Origin: Nocardia brasiliensis NBRC 14402
Lineage (GTDB): Bacteria; Actinomycetota; Actinomycetes; Mycobacteriales; Mycobacteriaceae
Reading direction: 5' to 3'
NCBI RefSeq assembly: GCF_000308475.2
Contig: NZ_BAFT02000038.1
Location: 186,001-250,000 of the forward strand
Length of the DNA stretch: 64,000 nt
Program-made: the position numbers and the translations under genes
Shown here: positions 8,832 through 17,460 of the stretch, piece by piece
Numbering within the stretch: position 1 is the stretch's first letter
Layout: each line of letters starts with the position of its first letter
Notes under the pieces: model-generated
The model's input: the letters and a program-made list of their open reading frames with translations, nothing else
Told to the model about the DNA's origin: nothing
Databases searched by the model: none

Positions 8832-10387
8832 GCGGTGTCGCCGTTCGTCGCGTCCGGTTCCGCGCCGAACGCGCGGACCGTCTTCGCCGAGGCGATCGCG
8901 CGCAGCACCGCCATGGCCTTGTTGCGGGCTTCGACGTCCTCGTACTCGGGATCGGAGTCGGCGACCACCCCCGCGCCCGCTTGCACGTACGCGGTCCCGT
9001 CCTTCAGCAACGCGGTGCGAATGGCGATCGCGGTGTCCGCGTCGCCGGCGAAGTCGAGGTAGCCGACGACGCCGCCGTAGACGCCGCGCCGGGTGGGCTC
9101 GAGTTCCTCGATGAGCTCCATCGCGCGCACCTTCGGTGCACCGGAGAGCGTGCCCGCGGGGAAGCAGGCGCGCACCGCGTCGAGCGCGTTCTTGCCGGGC
9201 GCGAGCCGGCCCGACACCGTCGAAACCAGGTGCATCACATGGCTGTAGCGCTCGATGTGCCGGTACTCGGTGACGCGCACGGTGCCCGGCTGGCAGACCC
9301 GCCCGAGGTCGTTGCGGCCGAGGTCGACGAGCATCAGGTGCTCGGCGTTCTCCTTCTCGTCGGCGAGCAGGCCCTTCTCCAGCAGGATGTCGTCCTCTTC
9401 GGTGGCGCCGCGCCAGCGGGTGCCCGCGATCGGATGGGTCGTCGCCACGCCGTCCTTCACGGTCACCAGCGATTCGGGGCTGGAGCCGACGATGGAGAAC
9501 GCGGTGCCGCCGTCGCCGTCCGGGATGTGCAGCAGGTACATGTACGGGCTCGGGTTCGAGGCGCGCAGCATGCGATACAGGTCCAGCGGGGCGCCGTCGT
9601 AGTCCATCTCGAAGCGCTGCGAGAGCACCACCTGGAACGCCTCGCCCGCCTCGATCTCCTTGACCAGGCGGCGCACACCGGCGCCGAATTCTTCGGTGGT
9701 GCGTTTGCGCCGGTACTCCGGGTCGGGCTGGTCGAACACCGAGACCGTGGAGGGCGCGGGGGCCGCGAGGGCCTCGGTCATCCGGTCCAGGCGGGCCAGC
9801 GCCTCGTCGTAGGCCTCGTCGACCCGTTCGGCGGTGCCGTTCCAGTTGACCGCGTTGGTGATCAGGGTGATCGCGCCCTCGTGGTGGTCGAATGCGGCCA
9901 GGTCGGTGGCCAGCAGCAGCACCATCTCGGGCAGTTGCAGATCGTCGAGAGCCAGGTTGGGCAGGCGTTCGATGCGCCGGACCGCGTCGTAGCCGAGGTA
10001 GCCGACCATGCCGCTGGTCAGCGGCGGCAGGCCGGGCAGCCGCTCGGTGCGCAGCAGTTGCAGCGTCTCCCGCAGCGCCACCAGCGGATCACCGCCCGCG
10101 GGGGCGTCGACCGGGATGTTGCCGAGCCACGCCGCCTCGCCGTCCACCACGGTCAGCGCCGAGGGGCTGCCCGCGCCGATGAACGACCAGCGCGACCACG
10201 ATCGCCCGTTCTCGGCGGACTCGAACAGGAAAGTTCCCGCCCGGTCGCCGGCCAGCTTGCGGTACGCGGAGAGCGGAGTTTCGGAGTCCGCCAACACCTT
10301 TCGGGTCACCGGTACCACTCGATGGGCCGCGGCCAGCTGATGGAACTGTTCGCGGGTCGTGGTGGTGGGAGTCGACGCGCCGTGCAT
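8828..10387 (-). CDS. trpE: anthranilate synthase component I
   Basis: TrpE makes anthranilate from chorismate with ammonia from TrpG. The 519-residue protein begins like its mycobacterial counterpart (…[20 protein letters not shown]), which supports the ATG at 10387. It carries the feedback-site segment [19 protein letters not shown], and the catalytic core [23 protein letters not shown] loop, [46 protein letters not shown] and [17 protein letters not shown]. No trpG or trpD is present in the window, as in mycobacteria where these lie elsewhere. It is the first gene of the minus-strand trp group. Confidence 0.97.
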   Translation of the reverse strand: MHGASTPTTTTREQFHQLAAAHRVVPVTRKVLADSETPLSAYRKLAGDRAGTFLFESAENGRSWSRWSFIGAGSPSALTVVDGEAAWLGNIPVDAPAGGDPLVALRETLQLLRTERLPGLPPLTSGMVGYLGYDAVRRIERLPNLALDDLQLPEMVLLLATDLAAFDHHEGAITLITNAVNWNGTAERVDEAYDEALARLDRMTEALAAPAPSTVSVFDQPDPEYRRKRTTEEFGAGVRRLVKEIEAGEAFQVVLSQRFEMDYDGAPLDLYRMLRASNPSPYMYLLHIPDGDGGTAFSIVGSSPESLVTVKDGVATTHPIAGTRWRGATEEDDILLEKGLLADEKENAEHLMLVDLGRNDLGRVCQPGTVRVTEYRHIERYSHVMHLVSTVSGRLAPGKNALDAVRACFPAGTLSGAPKVRAMELIEELEPTRRGVYGGVVGYLDFAGDADTAIAIRTALLKDGTAYVQAGAGVVADSDPEYEDVEARNKAMAVLRAIASAKTVRAFGAEPDATNGDTA

Positions 10388-10506
10388 AGGGCCATCATCC
10401 CAGGTACCCCCAGCGCTTTTTCGCGCGCACCCTGACTCCGTTCACTTCCATCCCAAAAGCAACCGCCCGGTTCCGATGCCGCGCGCGGCGCTGTGATCGA
10501 CGTCTC

Positions 10507-10512
10507 TACACT
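10507..10512 (+). promoter_or_regulatory. -10 element upstream of the small conserved gene
   Basis: TACACT on the plus strand, about 50 nt before the ATG at 10562; the gene has its own Shine-Dalgarno, so this transcript would carry a short leader. Confidence 0.4.
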
Positions 10513-10561
10513 CGCTCCGTTCCATCTCGCACGCGGTATCCATATCGAGAGGAGTCAACTG

Positions 10562-10861
10562 ATGTACCCCTCGCAACCGGAGGGCAGGCACGCCGCACCG
10601 GGCGGTGCGCCGAACCAGCCCCCACGGATGGTCGGACTGCAGTCGAACAAGGCCGCGCAGGCGGCGGGCGCGCAGAGCGCGCTAGCCACCTTCGTCACCT
10701 ACGCGAAGGCGCTCGAATCGCTGGACCGGAACCACTTTCCGGACGAGTACGCCATGCATGCCGACCGGCTCAAGGAACTCAAGCCGTTCCTGCGTGCCCA
10801 CGGCATCCTCGACGTCATGCAGGTCAAGAACCCGGAAGTGGCCGCTCTCATCGGAGTGTGA
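10562..10861 (+). CDS. conserved hypothetical protein, 99 residues
   Basis: The ATG at 10562 is preceded by GAGAGGAG with 7-base spacing. The first ~30 residues are Pro/Gly-rich (MYPSQPEGRHAAPGGAPNQP). The rest looks helical and charged, with ESLDRNHFPDEYAMHADRLK and HGILDVMQVKNPEVAALIGV. There is no signal peptide, membrane segment or cysteine motif. It sits between divergent trpE and a peroxiredoxin gene on the same strand. I do not recognise a named family; the structure suggests a small soluble actinobacterial protein. Confidence 0.7.
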   Translation: MYPSQPEGRHAAPGGAPNQPPRMVGLQSNKAAQAAGAQSALATFVTYAKALESLDRNHFPDEYAMHADRLKELKPFLRAHGILDVMQVKNPEVAALIGV

Positions 10862-10907
10862 GGACGGGTCCGAAACACGGAGAGTACCGGGTGCGACAAG
10901 TGCCCGG

Positions 10908-10913
10908 TACTGT
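10908..10913 (+). promoter_or_regulatory. -10 element, probable leaderless start of the peroxiredoxin gene
   Basis: TACTGT, seven bases (CTCTTTT) before the ATG at 10921, with no Shine-Dalgarno. Confidence 0.55.
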
Positions 10914-10920
10914 CTCTTTT

Positions 10921-11382
10921 ATGCAGACAGGCCAGCTCGCTCCCCAGTTCGAGCTCCCCGATCAGTCCGGCACGCTCCGTTCGCTCGACGCCTTGCTCGC
11001 GAACGGTCCGCTGGTGCTCTTCTTCTATCCCGCCGCCAACACTCCGGTCTGCACGGCGGAGGCCTGCCACTTCCGTGATGTGGCGGCCGATTTCGCCGCG
11101 CTCGGCGCGTCCTGTGCGGGCATCAGCGCCGACGCGGTGGCGACCCAGGCCGGTTTCGCCGACAAGCAGCGCCTCGGCTATCCCCTGCTCTCCGATCCGG
11201 ACGGCGTGGTCGCCGCGCAGTTCGGCGTGAAGCGCGGACTGCTCGGCAAGCTGGCCCCGGTCAAGCGCCAGACCTTCGTCATCGATCAGGACCGCACCGT
11301 GGGCAAGATCATCACCGGCGAATTGCGGGCCAACGTGCACGCCGACGAAGCGCTGAAGTTCCTGCGCGAGCGGGCGAAGTAG
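10921..11382 (+). CDS. BCP/PrxQ-type peroxiredoxin
   Basis: This 153-residue thiol peroxidase would reduce hydrogen and organic peroxides in the cytoplasm. It has the thioredoxin-like fold markers APQFELPDQSG, LVLFFYPAANTPVCTAEACHFRD with peroxidatic Cys44 and resolving Cys49 five residues later (PrxQ/BCP arrangement), GYPLLSDPDG and the C-terminal QTFVIDQDRTVGKII. The ATG at 10921 follows TACTGT by 7 nt, so the mRNA is probably leaderless; an in-frame GTG/ATG upstream would start before the -10. In M. tuberculosis bcpB lies in the same place, next to trpE. Confidence 0.93.
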   Translation: MQTGQLAPQFELPDQSGTLRSLDALLANGPLVLFFYPAANTPVCTAEACHFRDVAADFAALGASCAGISADAVATQAGFADKQRLGYPLLSDPDGVVAAQFGVKRGLLGKLAPVKRQTFVIDQDRTVGKIITGELRANVHADEALKFLRERAK

Positions 11383-11459
11383 GCAAGCCCGCGGCAAATC
11401 CCGGCACGGACGTACCGAAACGCCGGGAAGATCAGCCCGTTTCCGCCGCGCACCCGGCT

Positions 11460-11465
11460 TACCCT
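11460..11465 (+). promoter_or_regulatory. -10 element, probable leaderless start of the following membrane gene
   Basis: TACCCT, six bases before the ATG at 11472, no Shine-Dalgarno. Confidence 0.45.
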
Positions 11466-11471
11466 GGGGTC

Positions 11472-12053
11472 ATGACTGCGACCGACGGACAGCTGGAGCA
11501 GAAATCGACCGGTCCCGCGTGGCGGACCTGGCTCGCCGGCGGGCTGGCTTTGCTCGTCCTCTTGTTCGTCGCCTATTTCATCCTCTCGGCGTTCATTCCA
11601 CGCTGGTGGGCGCAGCGGATCGCGGAGATGGTCAACGGCAGCTTCGCCAAGGGCATCGGCTGGGGCCTGGTCTATGGCGGCGTGTGCACCCTCGTCCCGC
11701 TGCTTCTGCTGCTGTTCGCGGGGCGGGTGTGGCGCCGCCGGGCCGGCCGGTTCCTGGCGGGCGCGGCCGTGGTGATCGCCGCGCTGGTCGCGATTCCCAA
11801 TCTGATGACGCTGACCATCGTGCTCGGCGGCAGCAACGCGGCCCATGCCGGACAACGGATTCTGGACGTCGACGCGCCCGCCTTCCGCGGCGCGACACTG
11901 GTCGGCGCGATCGTCGCGGCGGTGATCTGGCTGGCCGTGCTGGCGCTGACCGTCTCGCGCTGGTGGCGCAGGCGGCATCCGAAGCGTGCACATGCACAAG
12001 CGACCCCGCCCGCCGATGCGGCAAAACCCATGACGGGCCCCGGCGGTCTGTGA
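11472..12053 (+). CDS. hypothetical membrane protein, four predicted TM segments
   Basis: The 193-residue product has hydrophobic segments around WLAGGLALLVLLFVAYFIL, GWGLVYGGVCTLVPLLLLLF, FLAGAAVVIAALVAIPNLM and GAIVAAVIWLAVLALTV. A basic Trp/Arg cytoplasmic stretch (WWRRRHPKRAH) and a Pro/Ala tail follow. No transporter signature is evident; the family is not recognised. The ATG lies 6 nt after a TACCCT -10 motif. It follows the peroxiredoxin gene after 89 nt on the same strand and is followed by a MarR gene. Confidence 0.75.
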   Translation: MTATDGQLEQKSTGPAWRTWLAGGLALLVLLFVAYFILSAFIPRWWAQRIAEMVNGSFAKGIGWGLVYGGVCTLVPLLLLLFAGRVWRRRAGRFLAGAAVVIAALVAIPNLMTLTIVLGGSNAAHAGQRILDVDAPAFRGATLVGAIVAAVIWLAVLALTVSRWWRRRHPKRAHAQATPPADAAKPMTGPGGL

Positions 12054-12111
12054 GTGAACTCACCTCACCTGCCAACTCCATGACGGTCGAGCGAAGTCGT
12101 GGCAAACTCAG

Positions 12112-12125
12112 AGTCACGGGTGACT
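12112..12125. promoter_or_regulatory. candidate operator upstream of MarR gene
   Basis: AGTCAC-gg-GTGACT palindrome, 74 nt before the MarR start. A second short palindrome, TAGT-ctt-ACTA, overlaps a TAGTCT -10-like element near 12153. Either could be a MarR autoregulatory site. Confidence 0.35.
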
Positions 12126-12198
12126 GTGAACACGCTTTTCAATAATCGCTAGTCTTACTAACAAAACCACGTCACTTGGCTTGAAAGAAGGCACACCA

Positions 12199-12690
12199 GT
12201 GACGAAGTGGTTAGACCCCGTAGAACAACGAGCTTGGCGCGCGGTTGTTGCGCTGATGACACGCCTACCAGGCGCTTTGGACACCCAGCTGCAACGAGAA
12301 TCCGGGGTTACCCATTTCGAGTACTGGGTTTTGACCCTGCTGTCCGAGGAACCCGGGCATCGGCTGCAGATGAGTGACCTCGCACACAAGGCAAATGCAT
12401 CGCTATCACGGCTTTCGCATGTGGTGTCGAAGCTGGAGCGGATGGGCTGGGCGCAACGTTCGGCTACCGCCGGGCGCCGTGGCGTGCAGGCCGTACTCAC
12501 AGACGACGGCTACCACAAGGTGGTCGAAGCGGCCCCCGGTTACCTGGATGCCGTGCGGCACATGGTTTTCGACGGTTTGGAGCCGGAGCAGACGGCTCAG
12601 CTCGCCGAACTCAGCGAGCTGCTCGCGGATCATCTGACCGATGCGCTCAGCCGTCCCGACACCGGCGGCGCCGCAGAACGCGGCACCTAG
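12199..12690 (+). CDS. MarR family transcriptional regulator
   Basis: The 163-residue protein has the MarR winged-helix core: HFEYWVLTLLSEEPGHRLQM, SDLAHKANASLSRLSHVVSKLERMGWAQR (recognition helix region) and the wing AGRRGVQAVLTDDGYHKV. A dimerisation helix follows (EPEQTAQLAELSELLADHL). The GTG at 12199 (VTKWLDPVEQRAW) is preferred for AAGAAGG upstream; a TTG six codons earlier is an alternative. Its end is 6 nt from the convergent hisI stop. The regulated gene is not obvious; the site at 12112-12125 suggests autoregulation. Confidence 0.9.
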   Translation: MTKWLDPVEQRAWRAVVALMTRLPGALDTQLQRESGVTHFEYWVLTLLSEEPGHRLQMSDLAHKANASLSRLSHVVSKLERMGWAQRSATAGRRGVQAVLTDDGYHKVVEAAPGYLDAVRHMVFDGLEPEQTAQLAELSELLADHLTDALSRPDTGGAAERGT

Positions 12691-12696
12691 GCCCGG

Positions 12697-13044
12697 CTAG
12701 GCCGGATCGGCGAGCAGCACGTCCGTATCGAAGCAGGTGTGTGTCCCGGTGTGACACGCCGCGCCTTCCTGATCGACGACCAGCAGCACGGTGTCCCCGT
12801 CGCAATCGAGCCGAACCTCGTGCACGTACTGCGTGTGGCCCGAGGTCTCCCCCTTGACCCAGTACTGCTGCCGCGACCGCGAAAAGTAGGTCGCCTTGCG
12901 GGTTTCCAGCGTGCGGGCCAGCGCCTCGTCGTCCATCCACGCGACCATCAACACGTCGCCGGTGCCGCGCTCCTGCGCGACGGCGGACACCAGGCCCGCG
13001 TCGTTGCGCTTGAGCCGGGCGGCGATGGCGGGATCGAGACTCAT
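12697..13044 (-). CDS. hisI: phosphoribosyl-AMP cyclohydrolase
   Basis: HisI opens the adenine ring of phosphoribosyl-AMP, the third step of histidine synthesis. The 115-residue monofunctional protein shows [53 protein letters not shown], the metal site [10 protein letters not shown] and CHTGTHTCF. No HisE domain is fused. The ATG at 13044 gives the standard length; longer in-frame extension upstream would run into the MarR gene. It is separated from hisF by the MarR and SMR genes, whereas in M. tuberculosis hisF and hisI are adjacent. Confidence 0.95.
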   Translation of the reverse strand: MSLDPAIAARLKRNDAGLVSAVAQERGTGDVLMVAWMDDEALARTLETRKATYFSRSRQQYWVKGETSGHTQYVHEVRLDCDGDTVLLVVDQEGAACHTGTHTCFDTDVLLADPA

Positions 13045-13064
13045 GTGACCGTTTATAACAAAGC

Positions 13065-13481
13065 TCAGACCCGGGCCCGGCGCAGGGCGGCCACGGTGTC
13101 GTCGTCGGATTCGTCCAGGGCCGCGGCGAGCGTGTCGCGGTAGGTGCCGCGGGCCGCCTCGTACCGGGCCCGCCCCTCGTCGGTGATCACCGTGTAGACC
13201 CCGCGCCGATCGTCCGGACAGAGATCGCGGTAGGCCAGGCCTGCGGCGTCGAGCCGCCCGACGAGCCTGGTCACCGAGCTCTGATTCAGCCCGAGCCGGT
13301 TCGACAGATCCTGCATGCGCAGCTCGCCGTCCTCGGCCTCGCGCAGGAACCCGAGGGCACGGAACTCCGACAGCCCGAGCCCGTGCCCACGCTGCACCGC
13401 CGTCGCCAACCGGCCTTCCACCTGGACGTACAAGGCGGACAGCCGACTCCACATCTCCTCGTCGCGCACCGTGTTTGACAC
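13065..13481 (-). CDS. MarR family regulator divergent from the SMR exporter genes
   Basis: This 138-residue winged-helix protein shows [56 protein letters not shown] and the wing [18 protein letters not shown]. The GTG at 13481 is taken as start; another GTG at 13469 is possible, and no good Shine-Dalgarno separates them. It is divergent from two SMR genes, with palindromes in the shared 72-bp intergenic region, the usual layout of a MarR repressor controlling an efflux pump and itself. It ends 20 nt before hisI on the same strand. Confidence 0.9.
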   Translation of the reverse strand: MSNTVRDEEMWSRLSALYVQVEGRLATAVQRGHGLGLSEFRALGFLREAEDGELRMQDLSNRLGLNQSSVTRLVGRLDAAGLAYRDLCPDDRRGVYTVITDEGRARYEAARGTYRDTLAAALDESDDDTVAALRRARV

Positions 13482-13484
13482 AAA

Positions 13485-13541
13485 TTATTTGTACATGCAT
13501 ACTTCTCCTCGCGCAACTTAGTTGCATATACATACAAATAA
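13485..13541. promoter_or_regulatory. nested inverted repeats between MarR and SMR genes
   Basis: Outer arms TTATTTGTA (13485-13493) and TACAAATAA (13533-13541) enclose a central GCAACTTAGTTGC palindrome (13513-13525). The AT-rich arms stand out in GC-rich DNA and overlap the likely divergent promoters, fitting MarR operators. Confidence 0.65.
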
Positions 13542-13553
13542 GGAGCTGTTCCG

Positions 13554-13904
13554 ATGGCCTGGATCTACCTACTGATCGCCGCCGTGTTCGAAGTGGTCTT
13601 CGCGCTGGCGACCAACGCCACGCACGGATTCACCGTGCTCGGCCCGTCCCTGCTCACCGCGGCCGCCGCGGCGGGCGGCATCTTCTTCCTCAGCCTCGCG
13701 CTGCGCACCCTCGACGTCGGGGTGGGTTACACCGTGTGGACCGGCATCGGCTCGGTCGGCACCGTCACCCTCGGCACGGTGATCTTCCACGAGACGCTGA
13801 ACGTCTGGAAGGTGCTCGCCTTCGTGCTGATCATCGGCGGCGTACTCGGCCTGAAACTGGCCGACACCTTCGCCGCTCGCGCCGCCCAGCCCGTAACCGC
13901 CTGA
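13554..13904 (+). CDS. small multidrug resistance (SMR) family transporter, subunit 1
   Basis: A 116-residue protein with four transmembrane helices: [20 protein letters not shown] carries the conserved membrane Glu that binds substrate and protons, then [40 protein letters not shown] (SMR signature) and [27 protein letters not shown] precedes the ATG. It lies 35 nt before a second SMR gene, and such pairs (EbrAB, YkkCD type) often work as heterodimers exporting cationic drugs or guanidinium-like compounds. The substrate cannot be read from sequence. Confidence 0.93.
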   Translation: MAWIYLLIAAVFEVVFALATNATHGFTVLGPSLLTAAAAAGGIFFLSLALRTLDVGVGYTVWTGIGSVGTVTLGTVIFHETLNVWKVLAFVLIIGGVLGLKLADTFAARAAQPVTA

Positions 13905-13939
13905 TCCCCCACTTCACCACCAGCACAGGAGTTTTCGTC

Positions 13940-14260
13940 ATGGCCTGGTTATTTCTCGGCATCGCCATCGTGTTCGAGATCGCGTTCGCGCTCGGCACCA
14001 ACGCGACCAACGGCTTCACCAAACTGTGGCCCTCGGTCTTCACCCTGGTCGCCGCGGCGGGCGGCATCTTCACGCTGAGCCTGGCGCTGCGCACCCTGGA
14101 TGTCGGTGTGGGATACACCATCTGGACCGGCGTCGGCGCCCTCGGCACCGTCATCCTCGGCGCGCTCGTCTACCACGAGAAGATCACCCTGCCCAAGATC
14201 GTGTCCTTCGCCGCGATCATCGCCGGCGCGGTCCTGCTCAAAGTGGCCGCAGGCGCCTGA
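13940..14260 (+). CDS. small multidrug resistance (SMR) family transporter, subunit 2
   Basis: A 106-residue partner of the preceding protein, with the membrane Glu in AIVFEIAFALGTNATNG, the [25 protein letters not shown] signature and a final helix SFAAIIAGAVLLKV. CACAGGAG lies 8 nt before the ATG. The two proteins are close paralogs with different loop charges, as in heterodimeric SMR pumps with opposite membrane orientation. A hairpin terminator follows at 14270-14303. Confidence 0.93.
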   Translation: MAWLFLGIAIVFEIAFALGTNATNGFTKLWPSVFTLVAAAGGIFTLSLALRTLDVGVGYTIWTGVGALGTVILGALVYHEKITLPKIVSFAAIIAGAVLLKVAAGA

Positions 14261-14269
14261 ACGCACCCG

Positions 14270-14303
14270 ACGACCCGCTCGGCCTCCAAGCTGAGCGGGT
14301 CGT
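14270..14303 (+). terminator. hairpin terminator after the SMR pair
   Basis: Eleven-bp arms ACGACCCGCTC and GAGCGGGTCGT with a 12-nt loop, 10 nt past the second SMR stop. No U-tract. I see nothing else in 14304-14510. Confidence 0.65.
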
Positions 14304-14510
14304 GCTCGTTCCAGCGAGACCCGCTATGCGCCTTCAGCCCTCGCGCGATCCACCGGCAACAGTCAGCGGAACCACAGCGAGTCGCCGCCGCGGCCATAGC
14401 GACCGACCAGCGGGATTCTTCAGCGAAAGTCACTGGCGGTCAAAGATTCGGCGAGTTCGGCACATCGACGGGTGACCTGCCGCATCCCCGGCAGGGCCTG
14501 GTTCTGCGGA

Positions 14511-15284
14511 CTAGCGGACGACGATGTGCTCGGCGCGCATCGAATCCTTCACCTGGCCGATGGTGAGTTCGCCGAAGTGGAAGACGCTGGCTGCCAGGAC
14601 GGCATCGGCGCCGGCCTGGACGGCGGGGGCGAAATGCTCGACGGCGCCCGCGCCGCCGGAGGCGATCACCGGCACGGTGACGGCGGCACGCACGGCGCGG
14701 ATCATCGCGAGGTCGAAACCGGCCTTGGTGCCGTCGGCGTCCATCGAGTTCAGCAGGATCTCCCCGACGCCCAATTCGGCGCCGCGGGTGGCCCATTCGA
14801 CCGCGTCGATGCCGGTGCCGCGTTTACCGCCGTGGGTGGTGACCTCCCAGCCGGACGCCGTCGCGGGCTGCCCCGCGGGCACCGTGCGCGCGTCGACGGA
14901 CAGCACGATGCACTGCGAACCGAACCGCTCCGACATTTCGCGCAACACCTCGGGGCGCGCGATGGCGGCGGTGTTCACCGACACCTTGTCCGCGCCCGCG
15001 CGCAGCAGCCGGTCCACGTCGTCGACGGTGCGCACGCCGCCGCCGACGGTGAGCGGGATGAAGATCTGTTCGGCGGTGCGGGTCACCACGTCGATCATGG
15101 TGCCGCGGTCGCCGGTCGAGGCGGTGACGTCGAGGAAGGTGAGTTCGTCGGCACCCTGCGCGTCATAGGTCGCGGCCAGCTCGACGGGATCGCCAGCGTC
15201 GCGCAGGTTTTCGAAGTTCACGCCTTTGACCACCCGGCCCGCGTCGACATCCAGACACGGAATCACGCGTACCGCCAACGTCAT
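14511..15284 (-). CDS. hisF: imidazole glycerol phosphate synthase cyclase subunit
   Basis: HisF pairs with HisH to convert PRFAR and ammonia to imidazole glycerol phosphate and AICAR. The 257-residue barrel has [18 protein letters not shown] (catalytic Asp), [42 protein letters not shown] (second catalytic Asp), [16 protein letters not shown] and [14 protein letters not shown]. Its start is 4 nt from the monophosphatase stop upstream, so it belongs to the his operon. It is the last gene of that operon before the SMR region. Confidence 0.97.
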   Translation of the reverse strand: MTLAVRVIPCLDVDAGRVVKGVNFENLRDAGDPVELAATYDAQGADELTFLDVTASTGDRGTMIDVVTRTAEQIFIPLTVGGGVRTVDDVDRLLRAGADKVSVNTAAIARPEVLREMSERFGSQCIVLSVDARTVPAGQPATASGWEVTTHGGKRGTGIDAVEWATRGAELGVGEILLNSMDADGTKAGFDLAMIRAVRAAVTVPVIASGGAGAVEHFAPAVQAGADAVLAASVFHFGELTIGQVKDSMRAEHIVVR

Positions 15285-15288
15285 TGCC

Positions 15289-16122
15289 TCACCCTTCCTC
15301 CGCGGTCGCCGGATCGGCGACCGTGCAGATCATCTCGAGCAGTTCCTCGTGCACGCCGGGCGCCGCGGCGAGCACCGAACCCGAGGTGATGGTCCACGGC
15401 TCCCCCGCCAGGTCGGTGACGACACCGCCCGCCGCCCGGATCAGCGCCACCCCCGCGGCGTTGTCCCAGGGATGATGCCCGAACACGATCGCGCCGCCGA
15501 GCACTCCGGAGGCGGTGAACGCCAGGTCGATTCCGGTCGAGCCGTGCATCCGCACCCGCGAGGAGAGCCTGCTCAGCGGGCCGAGCAGATCGAACCGGAA
15601 TTGGCCCGGAATCCGGCCGCGCGCATCGACATTGAACGCGCCGAAGCCGATCATCGCCTCGGCGAGCTTGCCGTGCGGCAACGGCGGCAGCGGCTGACCG
15701 TTCAGCAGCACCGGCCCGCCGGCCTGCGCGGCGTAGCGTTGCCCGAGCAGTGGCAGCCAGGTGAGACCGAGCACCGGCTCGCCCTCGTGCACCAGGGCGA
15801 GCAGCATGCCCGAAAGCGGGTGCCCGGACGAGTAATTGAAGGTGCCGTCGATCGGATCGAGCACCCACGAGGTGCCCGACACCAGGTCCGGCCCGCCGAA
15901 TTCCTCACCGTGCACGCCGATCCCGGTACGCTGCTCCAGCTGCGCCGAGATGGTGCGCTCCAGCTCCAGGTCGAGTTCGGTGGCGAAGTCGTTGCGGCCC
16001 TTGGCCACCGCGCTCGGCGCGCCGACGCCCTCGACGAACCGCGAGGTGACCGAATCCAGGATGTCGCGCGCGATATCGAGCAGTGCCGAAAGGTCGGGCA
16101 GCGCCGGGGAATCCTGGCTCAT
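15289..16122 (-). CDS. inositol monophosphatase family protein in the his operon (ImpA-like)
   Basis: The 277-residue protein has IMPase metal-site motifs: GVHGEEFGG (Glu), [15 protein letters not shown] (DPIDGT) and [17 protein letters not shown] (WD second Asp). It overlaps hisA by 4 nt, so it is cotranscribed and probably coupled. M. tuberculosis has impA in the same position. Members of this superfamily serve as histidinol-phosphate phosphatase (HisN) in actinobacteria, and no bifunctional HisB is present here. A histidine role is therefore plausible, but inositol phosphate is an equally allowed substrate. Confidence 0.88.
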   Translation of the reverse strand: MSQDSPALPDLSALLDIARDILDSVTSRFVEGVGAPSAVAKGRNDFATELDLELERTISAQLEQRTGIGVHGEEFGGPDLVSGTSWVLDPIDGTFNYSSGHPLSGMLLALVHEGEPVLGLTWLPLLGQRYAAQAGGPVLLNGQPLPPLPHGKLAEAMIGFGAFNVDARGRIPGQFRFDLLGPLSRLSSRVRMHGSTGIDLAFTASGVLGGAIVFGHHPWDNAAGVALIRAAGGVVTDLAGEPWTITSGSVLAAAPGVHEELLEMICTVADPATAEEG

Positions 16123-16850
16123 CTCACCGCGGCCAGCGCCTCGGGCAGGGTGAACCGGCCCGCGTAGAGCGCCTTGCCGACGATCGACCCCTCGACGCCG
16201 TCCGGCACCAGCTCGGCGATCGCGATCAGGTCATCGATGGTGGACACGCCGCCGGAGGCGATGACCGGCGCGTCGGTCGCGGCGCACACCTCGCGCAGCA
16301 GGTCCAGGTTCGGGCCGGTGAGGGTGCCGTCCTTGGTGACGTCGGTGACCACGTACCGGGTGCAGCCGTCCCGTTCCAGGCGCTCGAGCACCTCCCACAG
16401 ATCGCCGCCGTCGCTGACCCAGCCGCGGCCGCGCAGCCGGTGTTCGCCGTCGATGATCCGCACGTCCAGACCCACCGCGATCCGCTCACCGTGCTGGGCG
16501 AGCGCCTTGGCGCACCAGATCGGGTCCTCCAGCGCGGCGGTGCCGAGGTTCACCCGGTGGCAGCCGGTGGCCAGCGCCGCGGCCAGGGAATCGTCGTCGC
16601 GGATACCGCCGGACAGCTCCACCTTCACGTCGAGCTCGCCGACCACCTCGGCGAGCAGCTCGCGGTTCGAGCCGCGCCCGAAGGCGGCGTCCAGGTCGAC
16701 CAGATGGACCCACTCCGCGCCCGCCTCTTGCCACGCCAGCGCCGCCTCGCGGGGCGAGCCGTAGCTGGTTTCGCTACCGGCCTCCCCCTGCACGAGGCGC
16801 ACGGCCTCTCCATTGGCGACATCGACGGCGGGCAGCAGCACAAGACTCAC
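16119..16850 (-). CDS. priA: phosphoribosyl isomerase A (HisA, probably also TrpF)
   Basis: HisA isomerises ProFAR to PRFAR. In actinobacteria that lack trpF the enzyme PriA also isomerises PRA for tryptophan. The 243-residue barrel shows [67 protein letters not shown] and [14 protein letters not shown]. No trpF occurs in the trp cluster of this window, which fits a dual role. The GTG at 16850 overlaps the stop of a 26-codon ORF as GTGA, the same arrangement as before trpA. Confidence 0.94.
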   Translation of the reverse strand: MSLVLLPAVDVANGEAVRLVQGEAGSETSYGSPREAALAWQEAGAEWVHLVDLDAAFGRGSNRELLAEVVGELDVKVELSGGIRDDDSLAAALATGCHRVNLGTAALEDPIWCAKALAQHGERIAVGLDVRIIDGEHRLRGRGWVSDGGDLWEVLERLERDGCTRYVVTDVTKDGTLTGPNLDLLREVCAATDAPVIASGGVSTIDDLIAIAELVPDGVEGSIVGKALYAGRFTLPEALAAVR

Positions 16851-16927
16851 GACTGCGCCTCGCTGGCGCTCGGCTTCGTCGACGTCTTGGACGCTGCGTT
16901 GATGGTTCGTTCGCTCCGCTCACTCAC
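16847..16927 (-). CDS. 26-codon ORF leading into hisA (homologous to the one before trpA)
   Basis: GTG at 16925-16927; the TGA at 16847-16849 overlaps the hisA GTG. The peptide begins [10 protein letters not shown] and ends KPSASEAQS, clearly related to the 23-codon ORF between trpB and trpA, with DNA similarity running almost from end to end. No Shine-Dalgarno is obvious. It could be a coupled leader peptide or one copy of a dispersed repeat inserted at operon junctions. Confidence 0.45.
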   Translation of the reverse strand: MSERSERTINAASKTSTKPSASEAQS

Positions 16928-16991
16928 TTTGAACAGCCTAGTCGTCCCGTCTTCGCGCCCCGCCTCGGGCCTGCGGGAATGGACGCGCCGG

Positions 16992-17447
16992 TCACCGCGG
17001 CGGGTGGTGCCGATCGAGGATGTGGGTGAGCAGCCGGACGAGTTCGGCGCGTTCGGCGGGCGCGAGCCCGGTGAGCAATTCCTCCTGCGCCCCGGCGAGT
17101 CGCCGGTCCAGTTCGGCGAGATGCGCAGCGCCTGTCTCGGTCAGCGTGACGATCTTGCGGCGGCGATCGCCGGGGTCGGGACCGCGTTCCACGAAACCGC
17201 GGGCCGCCAGTTCGTTGACCGCGGTGACGATATCGCTGCGGTCGATCCGGGTGCGCTTGCCGATCTCGGCCTGCCCGGCCGCACCCGTCTCACCCAGCAC
17301 CGCGAGCAACGCGTAGTGGTGCCGCCGCGAACCGGTGCTGTCCAGCGCCCGCTCGGCCGCCCGGTTGGCGAGCAGCGCGACCTGGTCCACCAGTCGCGTC
17401 GGCATAGCACCGAGCCTGTCCGGCGCCTCGTCGCGCGCGATCGCCAT
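16992..17447 (-). CDS. MarR family transcriptional regulator
   Basis: The 151-residue protein shows LLANRAAERALDSTGSRRHHYALLAVLGE, AEIGKRTRIDRSDIVTAVNELAARGFVER (recognition helix) and the wing DPGDRRRKIVTLTETGAAHLAEL. The ATG at 17447 (MAIARDEAPDRLG) lies 7 nt downstream of TAGATT, which overlaps the stop of the upstream membrane gene. It may therefore be expressed both from that gene's transcript and from a leaderless one. The pair interrupts the stretch between hisH and hisA. The target is unknown, perhaps the adjacent membrane gene. Confidence 0.9.
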   Translation of the reverse strand: MAIARDEAPDRLGAMPTRLVDQVALLANRAAERALDSTGSRRHHYALLAVLGETGAAGQAEIGKRTRIDRSDIVTAVNELAARGFVERGPDPGDRRRKIVTLTETGAAHLAELDRRLAGAQEELLTGLAPAERAELVRLLTHILDRHHPPR

Positions 17448-17454
17448 GACGGCC

Positions 17455-17460
17455 AATCTA
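17455..17460 (-). promoter_or_regulatory. -10 element, possible leaderless start of MarR gene
   Basis: TAGATT on the minus strand, 7 nt before the MarR ATG; its TAG is also the stop codon of the upstream membrane protein. Confidence 0.4.
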
